From positions 186,001-250,000 of the forward strand of contig JADDMT010000024.1 of NCBI GenBank assembly GCA_021401465.1: a stretch of DNA of 64,000 nucleotides. Reading direction: 5' to 3'. Shown here in pieces: positions 10,600-20,168 of this stretch. Position 1 is the first letter of the stretch, and each line of letters opens with the position of its first letter. Source of the DNA: Teratosphaeria epicoccoides (lineage: Eukaryota > Ascomycota > Dothideomycetes > Mycosphaerellales > Teratosphaeriaceae). The translations under genes were made by a program, and so were the position numbers. The notes beneath the pieces are model-generated. The model was given only the letters and a program-made list of their open reading frames with translations. It was not told the origin of the DNA and made no database searches.

Positions 10600-10800
10600 C
10601 AGATGGTATTGCTAATGAGGGATAATCATCTAGACGTATATACAAAGACTTAGAGGACAGATATAGCATACCTCTGTCTACATTAAGTAAGAAAGTCTAA
10701 GGACGTCACATAAGTTAGTTAAGTAAGGGATAACAGGATTTCTAAAAGGATGTAGACATATAGCTTCTAATTTATAGTATACAAAATAAAAATATTCAAA
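10600..10800 (+). mobile_element. degraded transposase relic (HTH part), AT-rich
   Basis: The sequence turns AT-rich here. Plus-strand translation near 10643-10705 reads KDLEDRYSIPLSTLSKKV, then a stop and GRHIS. This resembles the helix-turn-helix of pogo/Fot1-type Tc1/mariner transposases (a pattern like RYxIPxSTLxxRVxGR). In-frame TAA and TAG codons interrupt it on both sides, and AT-rich sequence without a reading frame follows. Interpretation: the decayed 5' end of a DNA transposon, probably altered by RIP. No terminal inverted repeats or target duplication were found. Confidence 0.5.
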
Positions 10801-10999
10801 TGCGGAGGGGTATGAGAGGGGGTGGAGTTTGGGAGGTATTTGGAGAGGGTTGTTGAGTGATGGGTGAGGGAACTGAGCAGGAGGGCGGTTTTGGCGACAG
10901 TGGATGCGGCGTTGAGGCAGGCGGAGCAGGGGACGGCGATGGCGAGGCTGTCGAGGGAGGGGTATGGGATTGCGGGTGGGGAGAGGTGGACGCCCCGTT
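10801..10999 (+). pseudogene. short coding relic of unknown family
   Basis: One plus-strand frame reads FGRYLERVVE, a stop, then WVRELSRRAVLATVDAALRQ and AEQGTAMARLSREGYGIAGG before ending at TAA (10997-10999). The heptad-like, alanine-rich composition looks like real protein rather than chance sequence, but it is cut off on both sides and contains a stop. It lies directly beside the transposase relic, so it may be a gene end truncated by insertion. Family not recognised. Confidence 0.25.
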
Positions 11000-11169
11000 A
11001 ACGTAGATGCGCAGGAGGCTTGTGTCAGTCTCCAGCAGTGTCATTAGCGTTATCATTTCCATTGCTTTCCATGCTGCCACCAATCTATCGCCATGAAGCC
11101 TAGCATATCAAGCCAGACAAACGCTTCAGCGCCAAGCGGTCGTCAACGAACAAACAGATCGTCAGAGAT
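11000..11169. other. 3' flank of the helicase gene
   Basis: Short stretch between the coding relic and the stop codon of the minus-strand helicase gene. Nothing is recognised. Confidence 0.3.
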
Positions 11170-14100
11170 CTAAGCCCACATAGCCCTGAACTTGACGTTG
11201 AACTCGGTGTGCAGCTTTTGCAAAGCCTTCAACACGTCCTTCAGGCCCTCGTTCTGGCCGACACCATTTTCTAATGCCGCTTGCGTCTCCGCCTCGAGTC
11301 TTGCAGCATTTGCCGCCTTCCACTCTTCCTTTCTCTGCGAAATCTCCTCGTCATCCGCCACGTCCTCCCAACTGTCCGCATTCCTAGCCTTCTTTTTGGT
11401 GGTAGTGACCTGCTTAGGCCTCTCCGCTATTCCCGAGATTGCGGAGTCCGCAACACTCGGACCGGACGCCTCCGACTCTTGCTCGGCAGCCGCGACATCA
11501 TTGTCTTCTGCGTTGTCGTGCTCGTCGAGATCGCCCATGACGTCTAGCATGTCCATGTCGGTGCCCTCTCTCAGCTTCATGAAGTTCAGCAGACTCGTGA
11601 TGATGGTAGCAAGCACCAGCGAGAAGTGGTTCAGCAAGAACCAGATGTCAGCACGCCGGACGCCGTTGGCCTTCTCGATCGTGTTGATGTCACCATGCTT
11701 GTAGAAGTCAAGCAGCCAAGCATTGAGAGGCAACTCCATCTCATCAGGATAGACGTCGATGTGTGGAATGACAGCCTCCTCGAGGAAGATGCCGTCACGG
11801 GAGGTCTGACAGAGGTCGTGAATTGTCTCAAAGTTGTCGCCTAAACCGGACAGTGCAACGAACGGCGATCTCACCTTCGTCGCGCTCAGGCCAGCCAGTG
11901 TGCCACCCTGGCCCTCGCCGCCGGCTTGCAGGCCGGACAACGGGAGCGTGCGGTCCGGCGCATCCAAGTGCTGCTCCGTAAACGTCTCCACGTATGTGCG
12001 GAAGACGTCCAAGGTCTTTTGATTGTGCTGACGGAGGATGTTGGCCGCTTTCTTGGGCAGTGGCGGCAGGAAAACAATAGATGAAGAGGGCTTCACGACC
12101 TTCTGACGGTACTCCAGATCGGATCTCTTGCACGGGATGCGCTGGAAGGTATGCGCGAAGACAAGCATCAAAGTTCGAAGGGTGTCCTTCTCGTGCTTGG
12201 TGTGGTTTGCACAGAGTTCATGGAAATATCCCTCTTTCAACAGAGCGTGGAAGCCGAATGACGAGTTCTCCGTGAAGTACAGATGGCTGACCAGCCCTGC
12301 AAAGTTGAGCGGGGCTCCATTCATTCCGAGGAGGTGCTGCCTCCGGAGGTACTCAATGGAGAAGCGCAAATGATGCATGGTCTGATCTTTGAAGGATGGG
12401 CCGCCCATGTAGAGACGCGGCTGCGAAAGGAGTGCATTGATTGCGCCAACGGCATATTTGCTGTTCTTGCTCTCGTGGAGCAGCGTGAATAGCCGTAGCA
12501 CCAGGGTGGTCGTGATTGGAAAGTGGCCGTTCAGATCTGGTAGACGTGAGCTGATCAAGCGGCAGACCTTCTGCCTCGATACGCCTTGGAAGACAATGTT
12601 GCCAAGCAGATCAAAGCCTCTACGACCAGCACGACCGGCACACTGGCGATAGTTGAGCGCAGTCAGAAAGACCGAATCGCCACTGAAGACGACGGTCTTG
12701 CAAGGCATGTTGATACCCAACGCCAAAGTACCAGTAGCTATCACACAGCGTAAGAAGCCCTTGCGAAACAGGATCTCGACGACTTGACGGTACTTTCTGT
12801 TCATACCGGCATGGTGGACACCGATACCTCTCTCGAGCGCCTGGATCAGCCACGGGATAACGTTACGACGACCCAGCTGCCGGACGTAGAGCTCTAGCTC
12901 CGAGAGTTGCACTTTGGTGTAGTCCGCGAAGTGATAGCCGTCCTGGGGCTTGTCCGGGTCGAAAGAGTCCCACTGCGAGGTACTCGAGTCTGCCGCGTCA
13001 CGCTGCTGGTCGAGCTTTGAGCCGCCCTCGTCGTCCTGTGGCTTAGTCTTCTTGACCGCCTTCTTCGACGCATTCTTGGCTTGTACCTTCTTCCATTCTT
13101 CCCATCTTTCAAGTGTTCTGTCCCATTTCGGCCCTGATTTTCTCTGGGTGAGCTCTGCTTGCTGAAGCTGCTCCAGAACCGCCTGGCAGACCTTCTCACA
13201 CTGATGACGATCATAATTGAAGAATATGGCAGGCAGTGCATCTTGCTCCTGCAAGCGGCAAAGCAATGGTAATGTCGTCTTCTCCAATTCATGCTGGTTA
13301 TTGATCTCCATAACGTCGTCGGTGCCTGGCTGAGTCTCATAGGAGTCCTCGCGCATGCCATTCGTGAATGCGCCTTCAAGCATTTTTACAACAGCGTCGT
13401 AAGGCGAGGCACGATCAGCCATCCATTTGCGGAGAACGTCCTTTAAATCCTTTTCCCACTTCAACACGTCAGCTTTGCGAGCAATGGGAGGCAGGGCTTT
13501 GCCAGGCCCAAGCGCAGATGGCACCTCAAATCCGGCCTTCTCATGCTTCTTCATGGCAGAATACAAGTCTAGACAGTCCCGAGGTTCGAGACCAAGGTCC
13601 TCGGGCACGCTGCGGCTGCGATCGATGAGTGCCGCAACCGGGTGGACGAAGTTGAATCCGGTGAGGCCCTCGAGACCCAACGTACCAAATGCCTTCTTCT
13701 CAGGCACACCGCGAAAAGCGAATGCACCGGGTGGAACATAGTAGTACTTGCGGAGATCACTGTATCGATACGGATGCTGGACGGTGACCAAATCGACGCC
13801 AATGGCTTTCTGCGTGGATGTGAGCCAATCGCTGAACTCGTTCGGATTACCGACGGTGGCAGAGAGGGCAATGATCGGGCAGGGCGACATTAGCAACAGC
13901 TGCTCCCAAACGACACCATCCTCTGCTTGACCTATGGAGTGAACTTCATCGAAGATGATGCGCTTCACCCGGGAAGACCAAGAGTTGGCATTCGACGGTG
14001 CAAGCAACATGATCTGCAGGACATGAGGTACCGTGACTAACACCTGACAGCCGGTAGGATTGTTGATGCGATAGTCCCGAGTATGAATGGCCCAGACAGA

Positions 14101-16806
14101 CTTGCCGCCATACTTGAAGTTCTTACTGTACCTGGCTTGGATTTCTGCAGCGATCTGGTTGACGAGTGCCTTGGTGGGTGCGACGTACACAAGCACGCCC
14201 TCGTCGTCGGCTTCAAGAACCTTGCGCATGGCATAGAACGAAATGAATGTCTTACCGGCAGACGTTGGCGCAACCACGAAGACTGACTGGTTGGCATCTA
14301 TTCCATCCAACACCTTGCGCTGCCAGCCATCTGGATTGAATTCGACGCGATTATCTGGGCGCGAGTCGAAGGAGCGCTCAAGGTAGGGGCCAGCGTATTT
14401 CAGCTGGAACTCGGTGGGTGGGGTGCCGACAGAGAGGGCCTCTGTCTTGGTTACAGCAAGTGCAAACGTAAAGCCCAGCTTCCTTTCGATTAGGGCCGTA
14501 TCAGCCGCCTTTGGCACTTGCGGAAGACTCAGGGTCTTGACCGTGAGCTCCACATTGTCCGCGATGGTCTTGGTCAAACCTTTGCTGTTCATGACTTCGG
14601 AGCACAGGTTCCAGATCAGCGCAGTGACCTCGATCCTCTGCGCTTTCTCGCCCTGCTTGCACGCTTGAGCCCAGTATTGCAGAGCGCAGCTAAGCATATA
14701 TAAGTGCACCTCGGCCTCGACGATAGCTCGCACGTCGGTTTTGATACCGATCAAGTAATCTTTGGCCTTCTTGAACCGCGAGCGGACATCTCTGTCTGCC
14801 TCGATGTTCTTGCAGACGGTATGCCACGAGGCGACGACTTTGTCTCCAGCCGAATCTTCTTTCTTTGCCTTTGCCGCTGCGATCTGATTCATCATCGCTT
14901 GCTTACCGGCGTTCTTCTGTGCAGTCTTGCCCCCTCCCTTCTTCGGTGCACCCTTCTTCGTGCTTGATGAGCCGCTGTCCGACGCATCTGAGTCCATTGG
15001 AGACGAAGTGGCACCTTTCGTGCTGTGACCTACATCTGCAGGTGCCTCCTTTGCACTTGTTTTTGCTGCTCCCACTATGATCGTCTCGGGCTCAAGACTC
15101 TTACCGACAGCGTTCGTCAAGCTGGCCGCGTACGTGCGCATCTCGGCCATGAACCACTGGTTGCGTCGCTTGGCCCAGAATTCTGCCTTCTCTGACTGCG
15201 GCGTGGACGTTGCCTTCTGCACAATTGGCTTCTTGGCGTTGTGCCAATGCGTGAGCTCTTGGAAGATACGGTGCGAGGCAAGGCTTTCTTGCCCGCCGAC
15301 CGTCTCGTCGACCTTGAGGTGGACTGGTTTCAAATGCTCGTCAAAAACGGGATTCGAGAACGGAAGGACTGCAAGCTCGGTCTCGGACGTATCATCGTGC
15401 AATGGTGGCGCTGGAGTGCCGTTTGCGTGTGAAACGCTTCCAGAGTCTGACAATTTGATCCCAGACAGTGCGGACAATGCTCCAGATAGGGTCTCGAATG
15501 TCTTCTTCGAGGCCGAGGAGAGCTTGACACCGCTGTTCTGCATGTGCGAAAACAAACGGCCATCTAGAGCATCTGCGACATCACAGAGAGCTCCGTTTCT
15601 CTGCAGCTGCCCAGGCCACGAGGGACTCTGTAGGATGCTCTCGGCTGTGGCTGCGATTGTTTTGAGGTAACGTTGAGAGCTCTCGGCGTTCGCGGGTGCC
15701 GGGAGCCTGCGAGCGGACAGCGGCAGATGGGTCAGCAGTGCGATATGTTGAAGATACAATGCGCCCGACTGCTTTTCCTCAGTTGAGGCTGACTCTCGCA
15801 ACATTTGAGCGAGCGAGATCACGGCCAAAGCTTGCCTCTCTGTCAAGTTCTTGTCTCCAACCTTGCTCAATTCAGCAGTCAGAGCGATCGCAGCGGCACT
15901 CTCATCCGCAGGCAATGCCTCACCGACAGAATCAAATGCGATTCCACGGAGTCTCGAGTTCTCAAGCACCGTTGTCATGATCTTTGTATCTCGCCATTCG
16001 AGTCCATTGACAAGTGCAATGTTGTATCCACAGGCAATGAAGTACAGGATCATCGTCCGCAGCTGAATGGCCTCTGGACTCACTGCTAATGCTTTCTTGA
16101 TTTCAACGAGCTTGCCCTTGCATTTCTCTGCCGTTGCACCGTCGTTCATCATCAGGAAGTATGGACCAGTGGCTGCAAGATACTGCTGAAACGCATCGGA
16201 GCCGTAGGTGGAGAAGGCGCGCACCTCGATGCCCGGCTTTGAAGCTGAAAGATTCACTTGAAGATGGCGCCTGATCGCTGCACGAGCGAAGTAGTACCTG
16301 CTCGCATTCTCCGGTGGAGTGCCTGCTGGTACGCAGAGCTGCCGATTGCTCTCAAAAAACACGACATGGAAGTTACACTTGCGCTTCGCGAGGTTGTGAA
16401 GGAAGTATTCGACATTGTATGTCGCATGTAGCAGCTGCAATCCAGTCTCAAAATCAAGGTGTGGGTCGGAGAAGCACTGAAGCAGAAGCGAGTCGCCCTC
16501 GATTAAGAACAGCTCGTCACCAGCATAGTCGCCGACCAAGTCGACTCTTCGTGATGCAAGTTTGCGGTAGAGCAGGCGGATCTGCTTCCCTCGATCGTCA
16601 CCGGCGACCGTATCTTCGTTGTCATCGTCGACAGCCGAGTGCTGCTGCTCGTCGTCGTCATCGTCATCAGAGTCGTAGTCCGAACGCTGCTCATCCGCTC
16701 GACCGTTCACTTGCTGGCCAGACTGACCCTCGTCTGATTCATCTGCATCCCAGCTGTCTGCAACGTCGTCTTGCTGCGCTGCGACCGCCGCATTGGCGTG
16801 GCTCAT
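11170..16806 (-). CDS. DDX60-like superfamily 2 RNA helicase
   Basis: Very large single-exon gene of 1,878 aa from the preferred Met at 16806 (MSHANAAVAAQQDD); the ORF is open 13 codons further. Residues 20-80 are highly acidic. The Ski2-like helicase core has motif I APTSAGKTF (about residue 849), motif II as DEVH (about 954), SAT (LSATVGNPNEF), and in the second RecA domain GVHHAGMNRKYRQ, TGTLALGINMPCKTVV and motif VI YRQCAGRAGRRGFD (about 1392). A long insert between the two RecA domains (DLYSAMKKHEK..LPPIARKADVLKWEK) and a lysine-rich spacer are typical of the DDX60 branch. In vertebrates DDX60 supports RIG-I-type antiviral sensing; the fungal role is unknown and may lie in RNA quality control. 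The C-terminus is acidic with another low-complexity stretch. No lesions seen. Confidence 0.9.
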   Translation of the reverse strand: MSHANAAVAAQQDDVADSWDADESDEGQSGQQVNGRADEQRSDYDSDDDDDDEQQHSAVDDDNEDTVAGDDRGKQIRLLYRKLASRRVDLVGDYAGDELFLIEGDSLLLQCFSDPHLDFETGLQLLHATYNVEYFLHNLAKRKCNFHVVFFESNRQLCVPAGTPPENASRYYFARAAIRRHLQVNLSASKPGIEVRAFSTYGSDAFQQYLAATGPYFLMMNDGATAEKCKGKLVEIKKALAVSPEAIQLRTMILYFIACGYNIALVNGLEWRDTKIMTTVLENSRLRGIAFDSVGEALPADESAAAIALTAELSKVGDKNLTERQALAVISLAQMLRESASTEEKQSGALYLQHIALLTHLPLSARRLPAPANAESSQRYLKTIAATAESILQSPSWPGQLQRNGALCDVADALDGRLFSHMQNSGVKLSSASKKTFETLSGALSALSGIKLSDSGSVSHANGTPAPPLHDDTSETELAVLPFSNPVFDEHLKPVHLKVDETVGGQESLASHRIFQELTHWHNAKKPIVQKATSTPQSEKAEFWAKRRNQWFMAEMRTYAASLTNAVGKSLEPETIIVGAAKTSAKEAPADVGHSTKGATSSPMDSDASDSGSSSTKKGAPKKGGGKTAQKNAGKQAMMNQIAAAKAKKEDSAGDKVVASWHTVCKNIEADRDVRSRFKKAKDYLIGIKTDVRAIVEAEVHLYMLSCALQYWAQACKQGEKAQRIEVTALIWNLCSEVMNSKGLTKTIADNVELTVKTLSLPQVPKAADTALIERKLGFTFALAVTKTEALSVGTPPTEFQLKYAGPYLERSFDSRPDNRVEFNPDGWQRKVLDGIDANQSVFVVAPTSAGKTFISFYAMRKVLEADDEGVLVYVAPTKALVNQIAAEIQARYSKNFKYGGKSVWAIHTRDYRINNPTGCQVLVTVPHVLQIMLLAPSNANSWSSRVKRIIFDEVHSIGQAEDGVVWEQLLLMSPCPIIALSATVGNPNEFSDWLTSTQKAIGVDLVTVQHPYRYSDLRKYYYVPPGAFAFRGVPEKKAFGTLGLEGLTGFNFVHPVAALIDRSRSVPEDLGLEPRDCLDLYSAMKKHEKAGFEVPSALGPGKALPPIARKADVLKWEKDLKDVLRKWMADRASPYDAVVKMLEGAFTNGMREDSYETQPGTDDVMEINNQHELEKTTLPLLCRLQEQDALPAIFFNYDRHQCEKVCQAVLEQLQQAELTQRKSGPKWDRTLERWEEWKKVQAKNASKKAVKKTKPQDDEGGSKLDQQRDAADSSTSQWDSFDPDKPQDGYHFADYTKVQLSELELYVRQLGRRNVIPWLIQALERGIGVHHAGMNRKYRQVVEILFRKGFLRCVIATGTLALGINMPCKTVVFSGDSVFLTALNYRQCAGRAGRRGFDLLGNIVFQGVSRQKVCRLISSRLPDLNGHFPITTTLVLRLFTLLHESKNSKYAVGAINALLSQPRLYMGGPSFKDQTMHHLRFSIEYLRRQHLLGMNGAPLNFAGLVSHLYFTENSSFGFHALLKEGYFHELCANHTKHEKDTLRTLMLVFAHTFQRIPCKRSDLEYRQKVVKPSSSIVFLPPLPKKAANILRQHNQKTLDVFRTYVETFTEQHLDAPDRTLPLSGLQAGGEGQGGTLAGLSATKVRSPFVALSGLGDNFETIHDLCQTSRDGIFLEEAVIPHIDVYPDEMELPLNAWLLDFYKHGDINTIEKANGVRRADIWFLLNHFSLVLATIITSLLNFMKLREGTDMDMLDVMGDLDEHDNAEDNDVAAAEQESEASGPSVADSAISGIAERPKQVTTTKKKARNADSWEDVADDEEISQRKEEWKAANAARLEAETQAALENGVGQNEGLKDVLKALQKLHTEFNVKFRAMWA

Positions 16807-18316
16807 AGTTCGCCAAGAATTCCTCGAAATTTGACGTTTCTGCACACTTGAGATTCGGAGACCGGTGAAGCTTGTTCAGGTGCAAGAAGTATCTATTGAT
16901 TGGATATACTGCGTTGCTGATGACCTGGATTGGAGTGACAAGGTAAGGGAGTGGATTTGCGATTGCCTGAGTGTTGGTCAATGTCGGTAAGTCGATATCT
17001 CAACGCCACCAGAGAACTGCGCTAAGCGTCCTCAGGCTCACCGGTCCGGGCTTTTCCCTTCCGACGAACCAGGATCCAAACACTCGATCTCACCTCACGA
17101 TCTCCACCTTCAGATCTCCGTTTGTCTGATCACTGATCGATCGTAAGAAGAGGCTGTGCTCTGTCCCGTGCCGAGTGACCATGGTCGTGCCACCACAGGA
17201 GCGGAGGAGCGGTCGTCCTGATCACGATTCCATGCGACGAGTCTCCGTAATGTCCGCTGAGGAAGAGTGCCACCACCATGGCTCCCGTGCCGAAGAGTGC
17301 AACAGAGTGCAAATATGGCTCCAGTGCATTCATGCCTCCAGACACTCGACACTCCCCCGAAACCTGCATGACAATCACCGCGTCCTGCTGCTTTCCTGAC
17401 CTTTGTGCTCCTCCAGCAGCGCGCGTTCGCATTCCACCACCACATGTAGACTTCCACCAGGGACATAACATACCAATCTACCCAAAGAAAATTCATACGC
17501 TTCTTCCCAAAATCCGACATCCTATCCACTTCACATGCAAATTGGACTGGGTCCAACCCAGCAAAAAGACCCATCCCACCCGTTTCCGGTGAGAACACTG
17601 GTAGAAAATCTGCATTGAACCCCCATCTGGGCACCTGTGTCAGGCTGAAGATTTTGCTTTGTAGGCAAAGCTTGAAACCATCAGGTGGCGCGCTTGTGTA
17701 CACTCTAGGAACGACTCGCCACCCGGCCGCAGCATCACGGGTAGCCAGAAGACCATCTAGGAGTCTGTCGAGACACTGTCCCGGAGGACAGGCGGTCTGC
17801 GTTATTTCAAGGTTTAGGCCTTCGACCGGTGTCCCCTCTTGGGCGGGACGAGACCCGTTCGATTGCTCGAACGTCTGAAGACATTGCTGGAGAAAGTGTT
17901 AGTTGGAGTCGTTTGACCATTGAGACATGCACGCTTACCTGTAGTCAGATGTTGGGTTCAGCGATCAAATGCAGTCATATACTGCGATACTCGATCTGCC
18001 GAGAGATTCCCGTGAGCCGTGACTGCCTGGGTGAGAGAGGGCTCGGAGCGGTCGTGCTTGCCTTCAGCTTGAGGATCGTCCATACATATAAGAGCCGGAA
18101 AAGGAAGGTGCGCACATTCAGCCTCGCCGAGTACATGACGTGCCCATGTGACTTTTCTCACAGCGCAAGCATGTGAGCTTCCTGTAGGCAGCAATGCTGC
18201 TTCTGCACTTCTCTCACAGCTTTCTCGATCTCTCGCTCTTTCACCCGCCGCAGTATCGCAGAACCCTGCTCATCGGCTTGCATTCATTCCATTGCGACAA
18301 GCAGTCATTCATCAAC
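16807..18316. other. intergenic region, no supported gene
   Basis: About 1.5 kb. It contains the promoter of the helicase gene on the left and of the BTB gene on the right. A minus-strand ORF of 197 aa (17110-17703) has no recognisable domain and overlaps equally long ORFs in other frames, so it is not called. Confidence 0.4.
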
Positions 18317-19074
18317 ATGGCAGGCATCGGAGACGTGGCAAGGTAAGCGGACACTCGTTCCTTCATATTGCGGAATGCTGACCACTCATCACAGCTTCTT
18401 CAAAAAGCGCCAAACTCAGCGACGTAACGATCAAGTACGGCAAATTCCAGCTCTTCGCGCACAAGCTCGTCCTCGTCCAGCACTCAGCATACTTCCGAGC
18501 CATGTTCGCCGGCAACTTCTTCGAAACCAGCTCCCGCACCATCGAAGTCAGGGATGACGAGCCCTTCGCGTTCCAAGGCCTCATCGCTCACTGCTACGGT
18601 CTTCAGTACGACGGCGTCCTCACGTTCACCAAATATGGTCTGAGCGCCAACGACGCCGCAGCATACTCGAACAACGCCTACTTGAGGTACCAAGTCGACT
18701 TGTACGTCGCCGCGGAGAAATATCTAGTGCCGACCCTCTGCACGCAGATCAAGAACGAGTTCCCATCCATGCTTCGAAAGTTCGTGGAGAGCGAGGGCAG
18801 CCTGTCGGTCCAGGTAGTAGGCATCATCGACCACATCTACATCCGCCACGAGAACGGCGCTGAGGACCTCCGGAAGCCGGCCATCGCGCTCCTGGTTGAG
18901 AAAGCGGCTTCGTGGAAGGGGAGTGAAGAGTTCGAGGCTCTGCTCCTGGCAGTGCCGCAGCTAGCGCTGGACATGGTGACAGTGATGGCGAAGGACGCGC
19001 CCGCGCCGTTGCCGGCTAAGCGGCCCTGCACCGGTACGGCGATGGGAACCAGGAGCAAGAGTCGCAGGAGCTGA
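18317..19074 (+). CDS. BTB/POZ domain protein
   Basis: Protein of about 230 aa with an N-terminal BTB fold, the usual dimerisation or cullin-3 adaptor module. Exon 1 (18317-18342) encodes MAGIGDVA plus two bases and ends at a good GTAAGC donor. Exon 2 carries the core motif KLSDVTIKYGKFQLFAHKLV then LVQHSAYFRAMFAGNFFETS, followed by YLVPTLCTQIKNEF, the helix after the BTB domain. The frame is kept only if exon 2 begins at 18408 after an AAG acceptor; the stronger CAG at 18394 would put the BTB domain out of frame. The C-terminus is basic (KRPCTGTAMGTRSKSRRS), a possible nuclear signal. Many such single-domain BTB proteins of unknown function occur in dothideomycetes. Confidence 0.75.
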
Positions 19075-20168
19075 ATGGTGCTCGGCATCGTAGGGCGGGA
19101 AGGTAGCATTAGAGGCTGCGTGTGACGTGAGCGATATGGGGCGATTTGGCGGAGCGCGGTTGTGGGCCAGGTACAGCAGACACATGGGGGTGCGATGCGA
19201 GCAGAATCTTGCAGCTTGACACATATCCAGCGCGAGCGGAGACCATGGGAGCTGCATGGGACGCTGGCAGTACGACGAAGCGCACAGTTCTGGTTGGGAC
19301 AATCAGAGCGCGTGATTGAGCAGGGCAAAATGCAAGCACGCGGGCATTGCATCACGGATGGAACGTTTGATGGATATTTACATACAGTCCCCCGCGCACG
19401 ATTCAACCGTGGAAAGCGATATCTGTCGCACCAGCTGATCGTGACTTCTAGAGCCCATCCACATTATCAACCCAGCATCCCAGTCCGCCACTCCTCCCAA
19501 GCCCCCACATCTCCACCCATCAACCCGCACCTGCACAACCCTCCAACAACCCACAAACACGTCCCCCCCATCCCTCCAACAAGCGAGTCCACCACTCTCA
19601 CACTCAGCCTCACCGCACCCGCAATGTCACACACACGTACAATCCAAACCGCTTCTCCCAACTCCACCACACGTTCACCGCACGCAAGCTGCCCCACCGC
19701 CAGGCAGGCCAGTAACGGAAATCCTCTTCCCAGTGGCAACACAATGACACCAAACCATATCCTGATTGCAACATCGCTCGATCGATTTGTCTTGCATGTT
19801 CCCAGAGGAGTTGCCCAGAGTCCAGAAAGGGCATCGAAGTCAAAGCACGGAGCACGATCAGGTCCAGTAAGGCAGAGCGTGCGCTGCGTTGCCGCGTGAT
19901 GAGCGCATGCCTGTACGCGTCCTTACATGTTACGCCATTCTCGGAGAAAGCCAGGTTCCATGTTCCATGCTCCAACGTAGACGGCTCTTTCAACGCAGCC
20001 ATGGTACGTGGTCCATGCCGGCCAGGCCAGACAAGATGTTGGGCAGGAGCGTGCGGAGGCCTTCGTGGAAGCAATTCTAGAGGCTCCCATCCTACTACGC
20101 TCGACCTTCCCTTACGCCCTGCGATTGCTCTCCATACCACGTCCCATTGGATGCCGCCTTAACCATTA
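19075..20168. other. intergenic region, no supported gene
   Basis: The 1.1 kb lies between the BTB gene and the 3' end of the isovaleryl-CoA dehydrogenase gene. Long ORFs overlap on both strands (245 aa plus strand, 176 aa minus strand), but their content is low-complexity or featureless. Confidence 0.4.

Noticed and set aside
17110..17703. 197-aa minus-strand ORF in the gap left of the BTB gene
   Set aside because: No recognisable motif; the GC-rich sequence yields similar ORFs in several frames.
19162..19899. 245-aa plus-strand ORF after the BTB gene
   Set aside because: Pro/Thr-rich from about residue 100 by simple composition, no domain, equal competition from the minus strand.
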